Assembly: GCF_002844275.1 (NCBI RefSeq)
Contig: NZ_NXGX01000007.1
Location: 62,001-126,000, forward strand
From: Thalassospira lohafexi
Lineage (GTDB): Bacteria; Pseudomonadota; Alphaproteobacteria; Rhodospirillales; Thalassospiraceae
Reading direction: 5' to 3'
DNA length: 64,000 nucleotides
Position numbers and translations under genes: made by a program. A model generated the notes under the pieces. It did no database searches and was not told the DNA's origin. It saw only the letters and a program-made list of their open reading frames with translations. Positions 52,098-61,351 of the stretch are shown piece by piece (the first letter of the stretch is position 1; each line of letters opens with the position of its first letter).

Positions 52098-54077
52098 GTG
52101 GCAACCGGTTCTGTTTGGCACAAAGTTGCCGAAATAATCAGAATTCATACGGACAAACCTGAGCTCATGCGCGCTCAGGTCAAGGCGTTATCACGGCAGA
52201 TCCCGGTTCTTTATGGCTTGTTGTTGGCCAACGCGGTTGCCCTTGCCTATACCCATTACGGAACAGCCCCCGATTGGTTGACGATCTATGCGGTTCTTGT
52301 GCTTGGTGCATGCTGTATTGTGCGTGGCTATGCATGGCTGAAGGCCGGGGTTGACGTCAGTGATATCAATGTTTGCATCGGACATTTGCGCCGTATCCGG
52401 GTGATGGCGGTGGTGATTTCGGTGCTGTTTACCGCCTGGGCAATTACAATGTTTGGCTATGGTGATCCCTATCAACAGGGGCACGTTGCCTATTTCATCT
52501 CGATCACGGTGGTTGGCTGTATCTTCTGTCTGGTGAATTTCCCGCCTGCAGCCTTGCTGGTTGTGGTGATCGTACTTGGGACCTTCGTGCTTTATTTCGG
52601 TTTTAGCGGGAATGAGGTTTATGTCGCGATTGCTGTAAACATGGCCTTGGTCTCGGCCATGATTATTCAGATCATAACCAGTTATTATGCCGCGTTTTCG
52701 GGTTTGGTCACGTCGCGCATTGATCTTGAACGTCAGCATAAAACAACGCTTGAACTCTCTGAGCAGAACGAAGCCCTTGCCTTCCTTGATCCGTTGACGG
52801 GCCTGTCAAACCGTCGTGCGTTCTTTGCCTATCTTGAAGACGCGGTTGCAACTGCTGCTGCCAAGGCGGATACGTCGGCAGGGCAGCATGATCGATTTGC
52901 CGTTGCGATGATTGATCTTGATGGGTTTAAGCCCGTCAATGATGTGCACGGTCATCCCATAGGCGATGAGTTGTTAATGCACGCGGGCGAACGCCTGCGC
53001 CACATCCTGAGCGGCGATGCCTTGCTGGCAAGGCTGGGCGGGGATGAATTTGGGATTGTCCTTGGCGAATATAGCGACGCGACCGAGCTGATTGCCCTTG
53101 GTAAACAGATTTGTCAGGAACTTAATCGCCCCTATATGCTCAGCAATGTAAGCGTGCAGCTTTCAGCATCTTTGGGGTTTGCGACATATCCTGCGGTGGC
53201 ACGCACATCAAACGGATTGTTTGAGCGTGCTGATTTTGCGCTGTATCACGCAAAAAAGAACATGCCGGGCGAAGCGGTATTGTTTGCCGCCCACCACGAA
53301 ACTCTGATCCGTCATGATTCGCAGATAGAGCAAGCTCTGCGTAAGGCCGATTTGTCGCAGGAACTTTCGCTTCATTATCAGCCGGTTTTTGATGTGGAAA
53401 CCGGGGCTGTCAATTCCATCGAGGCACTTGCACGCTGGGACAGTGCGCTCATGGGGCGGGTGTCGCCGGGGACATTTTTCCCGGTGGCGGAAAAAACCGG
53501 ACAGGTGGGCATGCTGACTAAAATCCTGTTTGAAAAACTGCTGCGTGAAATGCGCGAATGGCCCGAACATATATCGGTGTCGTTCAACCTGTCGGCCCGT
53601 GACATTGTTTTATCCGACACGACGGAATGGCTGATTGAACAGATCAAAGCCAATGGTATTGCCCCGGACCGTTTAACGTTCGAAGTGACCGAAACTGCGT
53701 TTCTGCGTGATTTTGCAGCCGCCCGAACCAGCATTCGTTATTTACGCAATCATGGTGCGCGGGTGGCGATGGATGATTTTGGGATCGGCTATTCCAGTTT
53801 ACGATATGTGCATGAGCTGGAATTTGATTGCCTTAAGGTCGATCGCAGCTTTATCGCGCCACTGGCAAGTACCGAACGCAGCCGGCGGATTGTCAAAACG
53901 ATCATTGATATGTGCACCAACCTTGAAATTGATTGCGTGATCGAAGGCATCGAAACCCAAAGCCAGCGTGACATCGTGATCGAGCTCGGGGGGCGTTTGG
54001 TGCAGGGTTATTTCTTTGCCAAACCAGCCAAGCAACCAGTTTTAAAACGTTTGCCCGCAATGCTCAAAAAACAGTAA
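52098..54077 (+). CDS. Membrane GGDEF-EAL protein, dual c-di-GMP enzyme
   Basis: 659 residues from a GTG start. N-terminal region with about five helices (about 35-215) without a named sensor domain. The GGDEF domain has an intact RLGGDEFGIVL (314-318), and the product-inhibition RxxD upstream is replaced (LSGD), so feedback inhibition may be lost. The EAL domain begins at SIEALARW (E442-L444) and keeps NLSARD, EVTET, DDFGIGYSS, KVDRSFI, EGIET and QGYFFAKP, all residues expected for an active phosphodiesterase. It may make and break c-di-GMP depending on signal. First gene of the signalling stretch; the TPR protein is 220 bp downstream. Confidence 0.9.
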   Translation: MATGSVWHKVAEIIRIHTDKPELMRAQVKALSRQIPVLYGLLLANAVALAYTHYGTAPDWLTIYAVLVLGACCIVRGYAWLKAGVDVSDINVCIGHLRRIRVMAVVISVLFTAWAITMFGYGDPYQQGHVAYFISITVVGCIFCLVNFPPAALLVVVIVLGTFVLYFGFSGNEVYVAIAVNMALVSAMIIQIITSYYAAFSGLVTSRIDLERQHKTTLELSEQNEALAFLDPLTGLSNRRAFFAYLEDAVATAAAKADTSAGQHDRFAVAMIDLDGFKPVNDVHGHPIGDELLMHAGERLRHILSGDALLARLGGDEFGIVLGEYSDATELIALGKQICQELNRPYMLSNVSVQLSASLGFATYPAVARTSNGLFERADFALYHAKKNMPGEAVLFAAHHETLIRHDSQIEQALRKADLSQELSLHYQPVFDVETGAVNSIEALARWDSALMGRVSPGTFFPVAEKTGQVGMLTKILFEKLLREMREWPEHISVSFNLSARDIVLSDTTEWLIEQIKANGIAPDRLTFEVTETAFLRDFAAARTSIRYLRNHGARVAMDDFGIGYSSLRYVHELEFDCLKVDRSFIAPLASTERSRRIVKTIIDMCTNLEIDCVIEGIETQSQRDIVIELGGRLVQGYFFAKPAKQPVLKRLPAMLKKQ

Positions 54078-54298
54078 CGGTGCGTCCTTTGCCCATACGT
54101 CGATTGGGTGCGTTATTGCTGGCGTCCGGGCGCTTGGCCCACTTTTGCCGGATGAAAACGGTACTGCACGATCAGTATTGATGCCTCGGTTAACATTCCC
54201 GCAACCAGATGACGATAAGCTGCGTCTTGCGAGATCGCAGTCATAAAGCCTTTTTATGCCAAGCGATCACTGATTTTGGCGCAAACAGGGCATTTTTG

Positions 54299-54940
54299 AT
54301 GTCATCGCAGACACATATTTCGCAAGAATTTAGTTCGGTCATGACCGGCAAGATTGATCTTGCCCCAGAAATTCGTCTGCGCCTGCGTCAGTTGATTGAT
54401 AGTTTACCCGATGAACCTGCCCGTCTTCGGGTGTTGGGGCATGTTCTGCTTGATCTTGGTCTTTGTGAATTGGGGCTAAATGCATTTGGCCGCGCCTTGA
54501 TTCTGGACGACCTTGATGCGGCAACCCACATGGGGCTGACCCGGACCTATATGCAAATCGGGCGACGTGAAACCGCGCTCGAACATCTTGAAATCGCCAT
54601 CAGCCTGCGTCCGGATTCTCGGGAATTACGCGTTCTGGCAGCCGACCTTTTGGGATGCCGCAATAAAATGCGCGCGCTTGACCAATTAGGGGCCGTTCTT
54701 GGCAATGAGCCAGATCACGTCGGTGCGCGAAAAGGATTGGCCAATCTGGTGCGTAAGGTCATCGCGGGACGCCTTCAGTCGGTCAAGGAACAAGGTGTGG
54801 CGGCTGTGGCAGAAGTCAGTGTTGAAACCGAGACCGCGACACCGACCACGACCACTGCACCGTATTACTGGTACAATGCCGCTGAACCGTTTGGTGATGT
54901 TGTGCAGTCGTCTTTGGGGCGTGCGCGATACGTTTCGTAA
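54299..54940 (+). CDS. TPR-repeat protein
   Basis: 213 residues from ATG 54299. Three tetratricopeptide-like helical pairs (LRVLGHVLLDLGLCELGLNAFGRALILDDLDAATHMGLTRTYMQIGRRETALEHLEIAISLRPDSRELRVLAADLLGCRNKMRALDQLGAVLGNEPDHVGARKGLANLV; about 55-165) followed by a Thr/Ala-rich, low-complexity end. No signal peptide. It probably binds a partner; its place between the c-di-GMP enzyme and the phosphatase genes, oriented convergently with the latter, suggests but does not show a link. An upstream start at 54209 is possible. Confidence 0.8.
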   Translation: MSSQTHISQEFSSVMTGKIDLAPEIRLRLRQLIDSLPDEPARLRVLGHVLLDLGLCELGLNAFGRALILDDLDAATHMGLTRTYMQIGRRETALEHLEIAISLRPDSRELRVLAADLLGCRNKMRALDQLGAVLGNEPDHVGARKGLANLVRKVIAGRLQSVKEQGVAAVAEVSVETETATPTTTTAPYYWYNAAEPFGDVVQSSLGRARYVS

Positions 54941-54994
54941 CCCTTGCGCGATAAGGTTTATCGCGGATTTTTCCAGACTTCATATTTTCGGGTT

Positions 54995-57064
54995 TTATTG
55001 GGTCTCGTCGCGGGCAGTAAAGCCATTTGCTGATTGCAGTGAGACGACCGTAAAATCATCGGAAAGCTGCACAGGGGCCCGGTCCATGAACTGGTCGGCA
55101 ATTTGGGCGGCCAAATCAACATCACTGCTGCTTTCCATAACGGTTTCATTCACCATTGAAAGCAGCTTTTCTTCGCTGAGGAACTGACCATCATCCAACG
55201 TTGTTTCGATCAAGGCGTCGCTGTAAAGCAGCAGGAAGCTGTTTTGGTCAAACGGCACTTCACGGGTTTCGTAGCGCGCGTCACGAATAACGCCCAAAGG
55301 AACACCAGACCCATCAAGATAGCGTGCCGCACCGGTTGTACTGTCTCCCAGTACCGGGGATGTACAGGCTGCACTGGCGTAGGAAAATGTTTTCTGACTT
55401 CGATCAATAATCCCGTAGAGCATCGTGGCATATTGCCTGATTGGCAGAAGCCCCTTGAGATGCCGGTTAAGATTGCTGAGATACGCACCGGGATCAGGAT
55501 CGCGTATCTGGTCTGACCATATCAGGGAGTGCAGTCGAAACGTATTTAACGCTGCCCCCAATCCATGCCCCGCAAAATCAACGATATAGACCCCAAGCCG
55601 CTGCGCATCAATTGGCACAAGACCCCACATGTCCCCGCCAAGCTCCGATGACATCTGGAAGGTCGCACTGATCCGCATGCCATAATCAAACCCGGTCCCG
55701 CGATATTGTTCGGGGGCAGGGTTAAGGTTTTCTTGCATGTCACGCGCAAGGTCGAGTTCAGATTGTGTCCGTTCACGATAGGCGCGAAGCTGTTTGACGA
55801 GAAGCCGGTTTTCCAGATGGATTTTGGTCCGCGCGATCAGCTCAGCCTTATTGAGCGGCTTAAGGATAAGATCCGTCGCCCCGTCATCGAAAATCCTTGT
55901 GCGACCTTCATTTTCTTCGAGTGCAGTCTGGGCAATGATTGGCGTTTCGGCAAATTGGGGATCGGCGCGCAGGGCTTTGCAAACCTCATAACCATCAAGT
56001 TTCGGCATGATGATGTCGAGAATTATAAGATCCGGGTTATGGGCTTTGGCCTGGGCCAGGGCATCTTCACCGTCCTTGGCAAACACAAGGTTCGTAAAGC
56101 CGTCCGACCGCAGGTAAGACGCGATGATTTCACGTGATAGCATCGTGTCGTCGGCAATCAGGATGGTTGCATTTTGCGGGGTGCGCAGCGCGGCATCGAT
56201 ACTACCCTGTGCGTCAAATTCGCGGATAAATGCTGGATCGGCCGAAAGGACGTCAGATTCGATCTGATCAAAGGTCAGTTTGATGGTTCGGCCACCGCGT
56301 GCAAATGTCACCGAGTGGCACAGGCTTTTAATCAGAGGAAGGCCACGGCCAAAAGTGGATTCCTGACCCGGCATTGTGGTCTCGTCCGTTTCCTTGCGCG
56401 GGGTAAAGCCAGCACCCTGATCGTTGATCGATATTACGATGTGGCCGTTCTTGCGTTTTTTCGCCGTCAATACGATGGCGCGGTCACCATATGTCGTCGA
56501 TGCAAGTCGCTTTTTGGTTTCATCGCCAAGCTCGTTAAAGCGGTCCATCGACAGGCGGCCACTGGTTGTAAGCGCAAGGTTCCCGTGGATCAGGGAATTG
56601 GCAAATGCTTCCTGAACAGCCATTTCAACAGCCGGCGCAGTTGCCTCTTTTATCAGGCCGCGGTGGCGCAACGCGGTAACGAATTTTCGCGCAACCGGCA
56701 GGTGATAGGCACTGCGCGTTGAAAGACAAACAAGCAGATGATGTTTGGATTTAGGGTCGCTTCCAATGATCGGGCATAGATCGCCAAGATCCATTCCGTC
56801 AAAGCATTCAATAAAGTTGTCGGAATTTAACCGGGTCAGGCTTCCAAGCCATTCGCGACCGGGATCACTTGGCAGCAGGCAGCAGGAAAACCGTGCAGAG
56901 TTTGAAAGGTCTTCTGGGCTGTTGCCGATAACATGTTCAAAGGGTATCGGATCGGACCTGTCCCAAATATTTACCCCCGTCAGCAGGCTTTCAACATCAT
57001 CAGATGAAAGCGACTGCGGAACGGCGACAGTAAGGGGGGAGTGGTCGTCGATATCCGACTCCAT
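54995..57064 (-). CDS. HATPase-REC-PP2C fusion, partner-switching phosphatase/kinase
   Basis: 689 residues. An unassigned N terminus (1-125) is followed by a HATPase_c anti-sigma-type kinase domain (about 125-270; N-box EAFANSLIHGN at 152-162, DQGAGF 215-220, FGRGLPLIKSL 238-248), a receiver domain (about 298-415; DD at 305-306, phospho-Asp D350, K402), a linker helix, and a SpoIIE/PP2C phosphatase (about 450-680; ELGGDMW 474-480, DFAGHGLGAAL 496-506). It could both phosphorylate and dephosphorylate the STAS protein encoded 3 bp upstream. In Pseudomonas HsbR the order is REC-PP2C-HATPase; here it is permuted. Confidence 0.88.
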   Translation of the reverse strand: MESDIDDHSPLTVAVPQSLSSDDVESLLTGVNIWDRSDPIPFEHVIGNSPEDLSNSARFSCCLLPSDPGREWLGSLTRLNSDNFIECFDGMDLGDLCPIIGSDPKSKHHLLVCLSTRSAYHLPVARKFVTALRHRGLIKEATAPAVEMAVQEAFANSLIHGNLALTTSGRLSMDRFNELGDETKKRLASTTYGDRAIVLTAKKRKNGHIVISINDQGAGFTPRKETDETTMPGQESTFGRGLPLIKSLCHSVTFARGGRTIKLTFDQIESDVLSADPAFIREFDAQGSIDAALRTPQNATILIADDTMLSREIIASYLRSDGFTNLVFAKDGEDALAQAKAHNPDLIILDIIMPKLDGYEVCKALRADPQFAETPIIAQTALEENEGRTRIFDDGATDLILKPLNKAELIARTKIHLENRLLVKQLRAYRERTQSELDLARDMQENLNPAPEQYRGTGFDYGMRISATFQMSSELGGDMWGLVPIDAQRLGVYIVDFAGHGLGAALNTFRLHSLIWSDQIRDPDPGAYLSNLNRHLKGLLPIRQYATMLYGIIDRSQKTFSYASAACTSPVLGDSTTGAARYLDGSGVPLGVIRDARYETREVPFDQNSFLLLYSDALIETTLDDGQFLSEEKLLSMVNETVMESSSDVDLAAQIADQFMDRAPVQLSDDFTVVSLQSANGFTARDETQ

Positions 57065-57067
57065 GAA

Positions 57068-57373
57068 TTAGTCTTCCAGTTTGAAAAGCGTGTCAAAGCG
57101 GGCCACTTCAAGCATCCGTTTGACCTGTCCCTGTGCTCCGCGAAGAATGACGGTCGCACGCGCCTTTTCGCCTTCGTCACGCGCCAGCAATAGCATACCC
57201 AAACCGGCAGAATCGATGAACTCAATGCCCGTGACATCAAGCACGTGCGTCTCGGACTGATGGGCACGCATTTCTTCGATCAGTTTGCGAAAATTGGAAT
57301 GATCCCCAAATGTGAATCTACCCGTCAGTTCGACGGTCGTTGTCTTGTCGGTTTGTTCGGTGTTGTAGTTCAA
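57068..57373 (-). CDS. STAS-domain anti-anti-sigma factor
   Basis: 101 residues, a single STAS domain: TTTVELTGRFTFGDHSNFRKLIEEM and HVLDVTGIEFIDSAGLGMLLLARDEGEKARATVILRGAQGQVKRMLEVARFDTLFKLED. Ser55 in IDSAGLGM is the likely phosphorylation site. In RsbV/HsbA-type systems its phosphorylation state decides whether it binds an anti-sigma factor or another target. It lies 3 bp upstream of the HATPase-REC-PP2C gene and surely shares its transcript. Its target protein is not visible here. Confidence 0.92.
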   Translation of the reverse strand: MNYNTEQTDKTTTVELTGRFTFGDHSNFRKLIEEMRAHQSETHVLDVTGIEFIDSAGLGMLLLARDEGEKARATVILRGAQGQVKRMLEVARFDTLFKLED

Positions 57374-57458
57374 CCCGTGATACTCCTGAACGCCGATAAT
57401 CTCGTTAAAACTATGCTTTTCTTAATCTTACTCTGATTTTGTATGGTTTGAACCGACA

Positions 57459-57476
57459 CTGCAACAATGTTTGCAG
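57459..57476. promoter_or_regulatory. Inverted repeat in divergent STAS / sigma-54 regulator promoter region
   Basis: CTGCAA (57459-57464) and TTGCAG (57471-57476) with a 6-nt spacer, followed by the 10-bp palindrome GTGATGTCAC at 57486-57495. Candidate sites for the sigma-54 regulator or another dimeric factor. I found no convincing -24/-12 promoter here. Confidence 0.35.
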
Positions 57477-57542
57477 TTGTGGCAGTGATGTCACAATCGG
57501 TATGCTTGACCATAGTGGCTATATCGGGACGCGAACCAAAAA

Positions 57543-59150
57543 ATGCCAGAGCAGGCACGCATAGTAATTGTGGAAGATACCCTGTCGCTTGCGCGGGTGT
57601 ATCAGGACTACCTGCGTGCAGATGGTCATCTGGTCGAGCATGTGCTCAATGGTGCTGACGCCATTGAACGCCTGCGTCAGGATCCGCCAGACGTTCTGGT
57701 TCTTGATCTTGTGCTGCCCGATATGGATGGTCGCGAAGTTTTGCGAAGTGCCTCACATATTTGTCCCGAATGTAAAATCGTCGTGATTACCGCCCATGGA
57801 TCGGTCAATATTGCGGTTGAAGCCATGCGCGAAGGGGCTTGGGATTTTCTGCTTAAACCCTTTGCCGCGGACAAATTGCGCGAAACGGTCAAAAAGGCGC
57901 TGGCGGGGCCATCGGTCCTCCCGCTTAAGAACGTTGAAGAATTCGGGGATCACGATACCGACCAGATGTATTTTGATATCATCGGCGGATCGGAAAATAT
58001 GCGCGACATCTATCGCATTATTGAAAATGCAGCCCCAAGTCGCGCAACCGTCTTTATCACCGGGGAATCAGGAACCGGTAAGGAACTTGCCGCCGAGGCC
58101 ATCCACAGTCGGTCCGAACGTTCAAGCGATCCATTCATACCGTTAAACTGCGGTGCGATCCCCAAAGATTTGATGGAAAGCGAGATTTTTGGTCATGTCA
58201 AAGGCGCCTTTACCGGCGCTGTTGCTGATCGTGAAGGGGCGGCACACCGCGCGGCGGATGGTACGCTGTTTCTCGACGAAATCTGCGAGATGGATCTCGA
58301 CCTTCAGACAAAGTTACTTCGGTTTATTCAAACCGGGACGTTCCAGAAAGTGGGTGGTAGTTCGCTTGAAACAGTTGATGTCCGGTTTGTCTGTGCGACG
58401 AACCGGGACCCACTTGAAGAAGTGCGCACCGGTCGGTTCCGCGAAGATTTATATTACCGCCTGCATGTCATTCCGTTGCATATGCCGCCGTTGCGTGATC
58501 GTGACAAAGACATTCTGCAAATCGCGAATTTCTATCTGCAGCGCTACAACCGCGAAGAAGGCCGTGATTTCGAACGGTTCACGCCGGAAGTATCGGCATT
58601 GTTTGCCAGCTATTCGTGGCCGGGCAACATTCGGCAGTTGCAAAACATCATCCGTAACATTGTGGTTCTGAATAACGGTACGGAAGTAACCCTTGCGATG
58701 GTGCCGCGTCCGGTCAACAGCAATACCGATGGTGATCAGTTTACGTCGGCAACAATCGAAGCACCGCCACCCCATCCGGGCGTCTCCAATGATGCGGGAA
58801 ACTCCGCGCGTTTGTGGGAAGGTGACCCCGAAGCACTGGCGTTTCTGGCAGGTGCACGTCAAATGCGCAAAGTTGTCGAAAATCGCCAGTCGCAAAATGC
58901 GGATAATCTTGTCGGAATGTCGGTGGGGGCCAATGCAAACGATCCGATGGCAATTCCGTCAATACCGCAAACCTCAGGTGGATTGGGATATTCGGAAATC
59001 CGGCCCCTTTGGCTTGTTGAAAAACAGGCCATCGAAGAAGCGATAGAGCGGTGTGGTGGATCAATCCCGCGCGCCGCAGACGCACTTGGCGTCAGCCCAT
59101 CAACGATATACCGTAAAAAGCAGGCGTGGGAAGACGGCAGCATTCACTAA
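57543..59150 (+). CDS. Sigma-54-dependent response regulator (NtrC/LuxO type)
   Basis: 535 residues. Receiver domain (1-120; [17 protein letters not shown], phospho-Asp D55 in [13 protein letters not shown]), AAA+ domain (about 145-380; Walker A GESGTGKE 174-181, sigma-54 contact loop GAFTGA 221-226, [21 protein letters not shown]) and a Fis-type C-terminal helix-turn-helix ([34 protein letters not shown]). A long Ala/Asn/Pro linker (about 395-480) precedes it. It activates sigma-54 promoters when phosphorylated. Divergent from the STAS operon and near a hybrid kinase gene, its likely phosphodonor, as in LuxQ/LuxU/LuxO. That pairing is inferred. Confidence 0.92.
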   Translation: MPEQARIVIVEDTLSLARVYQDYLRADGHLVEHVLNGADAIERLRQDPPDVLVLDLVLPDMDGREVLRSASHICPECKIVVITAHGSVNIAVEAMREGAWDFLLKPFAADKLRETVKKALAGPSVLPLKNVEEFGDHDTDQMYFDIIGGSENMRDIYRIIENAAPSRATVFITGESGTGKELAAEAIHSRSERSSDPFIPLNCGAIPKDLMESEIFGHVKGAFTGAVADREGAAHRAADGTLFLDEICEMDLDLQTKLLRFIQTGTFQKVGGSSLETVDVRFVCATNRDPLEEVRTGRFREDLYYRLHVIPLHMPPLRDRDKDILQIANFYLQRYNREEGRDFERFTPEVSALFASYSWPGNIRQLQNIIRNIVVLNNGTEVTLAMVPRPVNSNTDGDQFTSATIEAPPPHPGVSNDAGNSARLWEGDPEALAFLAGARQMRKVVENRQSQNADNLVGMSVGANANDPMAIPSIPQTSGGLGYSEIRPLWLVEKQAIEEAIERCGGSIPRAADALGVSPSTIYRKKQAWEDGSIH

Positions 59151-59161
59151 AGCCCGTCGAT

Positions 59162-60259
59162 CTATATTGCCAATGCCTGAAATGCTACTTCCAGCCGATC
59201 CCACTCAGCCTTCGTGCCGGGAAGGCCAAAACGCACCTTCGTTTCATCATGGTCAAACAGCCGAACCAAAATGCCCTTGCGGGCCAAATGGTTGGCAATG
59301 TTGTGAGCCTTTTGTCCATCAAACAGCAAAAACAGCGGCGTTGCCCCAACGCATTTTAACGGGCTGTGATCTGTCACCAGAGCTTCAAGTCGGTCGCGAT
59401 CTTTGCTAAGACGATCACGTGTTGCCTGCTGCCAATCGTGATCGGCAAAGGCAAGGGTTGCGACTTCCATTGAGGGGCCGGGAATGGCCCACGGTCCAAT
59501 GCGTTCTTCAAGGTCACGCGCCAGTGCGGGTGAAAGGACCACACAGCCAATTCTGATCCCGGCTAGGCCAAAGAACTTGCCAAAAGATCGCAATACAAGT
59601 GTCTTGGGCATTTTATTAATGTTCGGACAAACCGATTGGTCCGGTTCGCAATCGATAAATGCTTCATCAACAATCAGCCAATTGTTCGATTGATCGGCCA
59701 AATTGGACAGATCGGCGATATCGGATGCAGGGATCAGGGCGCCGTCGGGGTTGTTCGGATTAACCAGAATGACAACCGTGCCAGAAGTCCCTGTTTCAAA
59801 CAGAGATCGGGCCATGTCCAATCGTTCCATCGCAAGGATGTTATGGTGTTTACAGGCATGACCTGCACGTTGCCAGCACCGACCATGCTCGGCATAGGTT
59901 GGGCCAAGAATATGCACGGAACTGATGTGGCTGTGATCGCGCAGCCAAAACGGAATGGTTTGAATAAGCGACTGGGTGCCTGCTGTGCAGACAAGGTGAT
60001 CGGGCGACGGCAGTTGATAGTATTGGCTAGCAGCGTTTTTGAGCGCCGCCAATTCGTTGCCAAGTGGCAGGCGCTGCCAATGATGAGGGGCAATTTGGGG
60101 AACAGGATATCCAAGCGGATTGATGCCGGTTGACAGATCAAGCCAGTTTTCAACCGCGATGCCGTATTTTTGCGCGGCACGATCAATCGACCCACCGTGA
60201 TTGATGGGCGTTGTATCTATCAAGGTCGTTTGGGTTTTATGCATTGTCTTGTCTGTCAT
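59162..60259 (-). CDS. L-threonine-O-3-phosphate decarboxylase-like aminotransferase (CobC/CobD)
   Basis: 365 residues, fold-type I PLP enzyme. Start: NHGGSIDRAAQKYGIAVENWLDLSTGINPLGYPVP is the hallmark of CobC/CobD. PLP residues: NPNNPDGALIP, DEAFIDC and active-site Lys in VLRSFGKFFGLAGIRIGC. It would make (R)-1-amino-2-propanol phosphate for the nucleotide loop of cobalamin. No other B12 gene is in the window and no B12 riboswitch could be seen upstream. HisC-like roles are less likely given the start motif. Confidence 0.83.
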   Translation of the reverse strand: MTDKTMHKTQTTLIDTTPINHGGSIDRAAQKYGIAVENWLDLSTGINPLGYPVPQIAPHHWQRLPLGNELAALKNAASQYYQLPSPDHLVCTAGTQSLIQTIPFWLRDHSHISSVHILGPTYAEHGRCWQRAGHACKHHNILAMERLDMARSLFETGTSGTVVILVNPNNPDGALIPASDIADLSNLADQSNNWLIVDEAFIDCEPDQSVCPNINKMPKTLVLRSFGKFFGLAGIRIGCVVLSPALARDLEERIGPWAIPGPSMEVATLAFADHDWQQATRDRLSKDRDRLEALVTDHSPLKCVGATPLFLLFDGQKAHNIANHLARKGILVRLFDHDETKVRFGLPGTKAEWDRLEVAFQALAI

Positions 60260-60425
60260 CTACTCTGTCATCGTCATCGATGACCCCGGTTTCGTGATGA
60301 TGTCATTTTCCGATCAACCTTGGATCGATCTTGGGTCACCATAACCAGAAGGCAAGCAAGACGCACTTGCCTTGGTTGTGTTGACTGCGTATCGTCCGGC
60401 CACTCTCAATACCGGACATTGACCG

Positions 60426-61316
60426 ATGATCACACCGAAAAACGCCACACAGCCAGATGAATGGCAAAAGATCAACCCGCAGCTTTCGATCACCAATTCG
60501 CAAAACGGATGTGGCGGTATCGCGACGGTTGGGGCATTGCGTGATGGTTTCGATGCATCGGAATTGTCTGAGCGATTTTGGGACGAGGGATACTTCCTGA
60601 TAGAGGACATCCTGCCAACCGATGCGCTGGCGACATTGCGCGAGGGGATCGAAACTCTTGTGCGCCATGATTTACCGCCTGCCATGATTTATCTTTATGA
60701 CGAGGCGTGGCAGATCTTTATGCGTCTTCGTCCATTGCTTAGTCATTTTCTTGGCGACCGGTTGGCACTTTTACCGCATTTCTGGGCGTGGCACGTTGAC
60801 CCGCGTGAGGATGGGTGTGGGTGGCCACCACATCGCGATTATCAGGGCGAAAGCGCACTTGGCGATGACATGGTAATCAGTTTATCACTTTGGGTGCCGC
60901 TTAGCGTTGCAACACCACAGAATGGTTGCATGTATGTATTGCCGCGTTCTTTTGAGAGGTGTTATGCTCGTAAAGTTACTAAACCAAAAGATGTGAATTT
61001 GCAGGACGTTCGGGCATTGCCAGCCAGTCCTGGTGCGGTGATGGGGTGGCGACAGGATTTGTATCACTGGGGCGGGCGCGCATCCAGACATGCGACAGAA
61101 CCCAGAATAAGTCTTTCGCTGGAATTTCAGAATGCCGCCTTTGACCCACTTGCAGAACAGCTTTTGGAACTGGATCGGCCTCCGGAATTCCTGCAACGTC
61201 TGGAATTGATTGCCTCACAGTTTGAAAAATACAAACACATGCAATCGATTGCCCCGGAAACCGTTAAATGGGCAAAGGCTGTTCTTGAGCAATGCGCGAT
61301 TGTCCGGGGTGTTTGA
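60426..61316 (+). CDS. Phytanoyl-CoA dioxygenase (PhyH) family protein
   Basis: 296 residues. Fe(II)/2-oxoglutarate dioxygenase core: FWDEGYFLIEDILPTDALATLREGIE, iron ligands in WPPHRDYQGE (His, Asp) and LYHWGGRASRHATEPRISLSLEF (distal His, 2-OG-binding Arg). A conserved WAWHVDPREDGCGW loop precedes the HxD. The family hydroxylates diverse small molecules; the substrate is unknown. It is 36 bp upstream of the hybrid kinase gene on the same strand and may be co-transcribed. Confidence 0.82.
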   Translation: MITPKNATQPDEWQKINPQLSITNSQNGCGGIATVGALRDGFDASELSERFWDEGYFLIEDILPTDALATLREGIETLVRHDLPPAMIYLYDEAWQIFMRLRPLLSHFLGDRLALLPHFWAWHVDPREDGCGWPPHRDYQGESALGDDMVISLSLWVPLSVATPQNGCMYVLPRSFERCYARKVTKPKDVNLQDVRALPASPGAVMGWRQDLYHWGGRASRHATEPRISLSLEFQNAAFDPLAEQLLELDRPPEFLQRLELIASQFEKYKHMQSIAPETVKWAKAVLEQCAIVRGV

Positions 61317-61351
61317 GCCCCAGTGACGCAATGGGGAAAAAGGGTGCCTAA

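Noticed and set aside
57486-57495. CRP/FNR-type site at TTGTGGCAGTGATGTCACAA
   Set aside because: The half-sites are separated by eight rather than six bases for TGTGA/TCACA, so it does not fit the CRP or FNR consensus.
60260-60425. Cobalamin riboswitch upstream of the CobC-type gene
   Set aside because: I looked for the B12-box on the minus strand and found no match; the region also serves the divergent PhyH gene.
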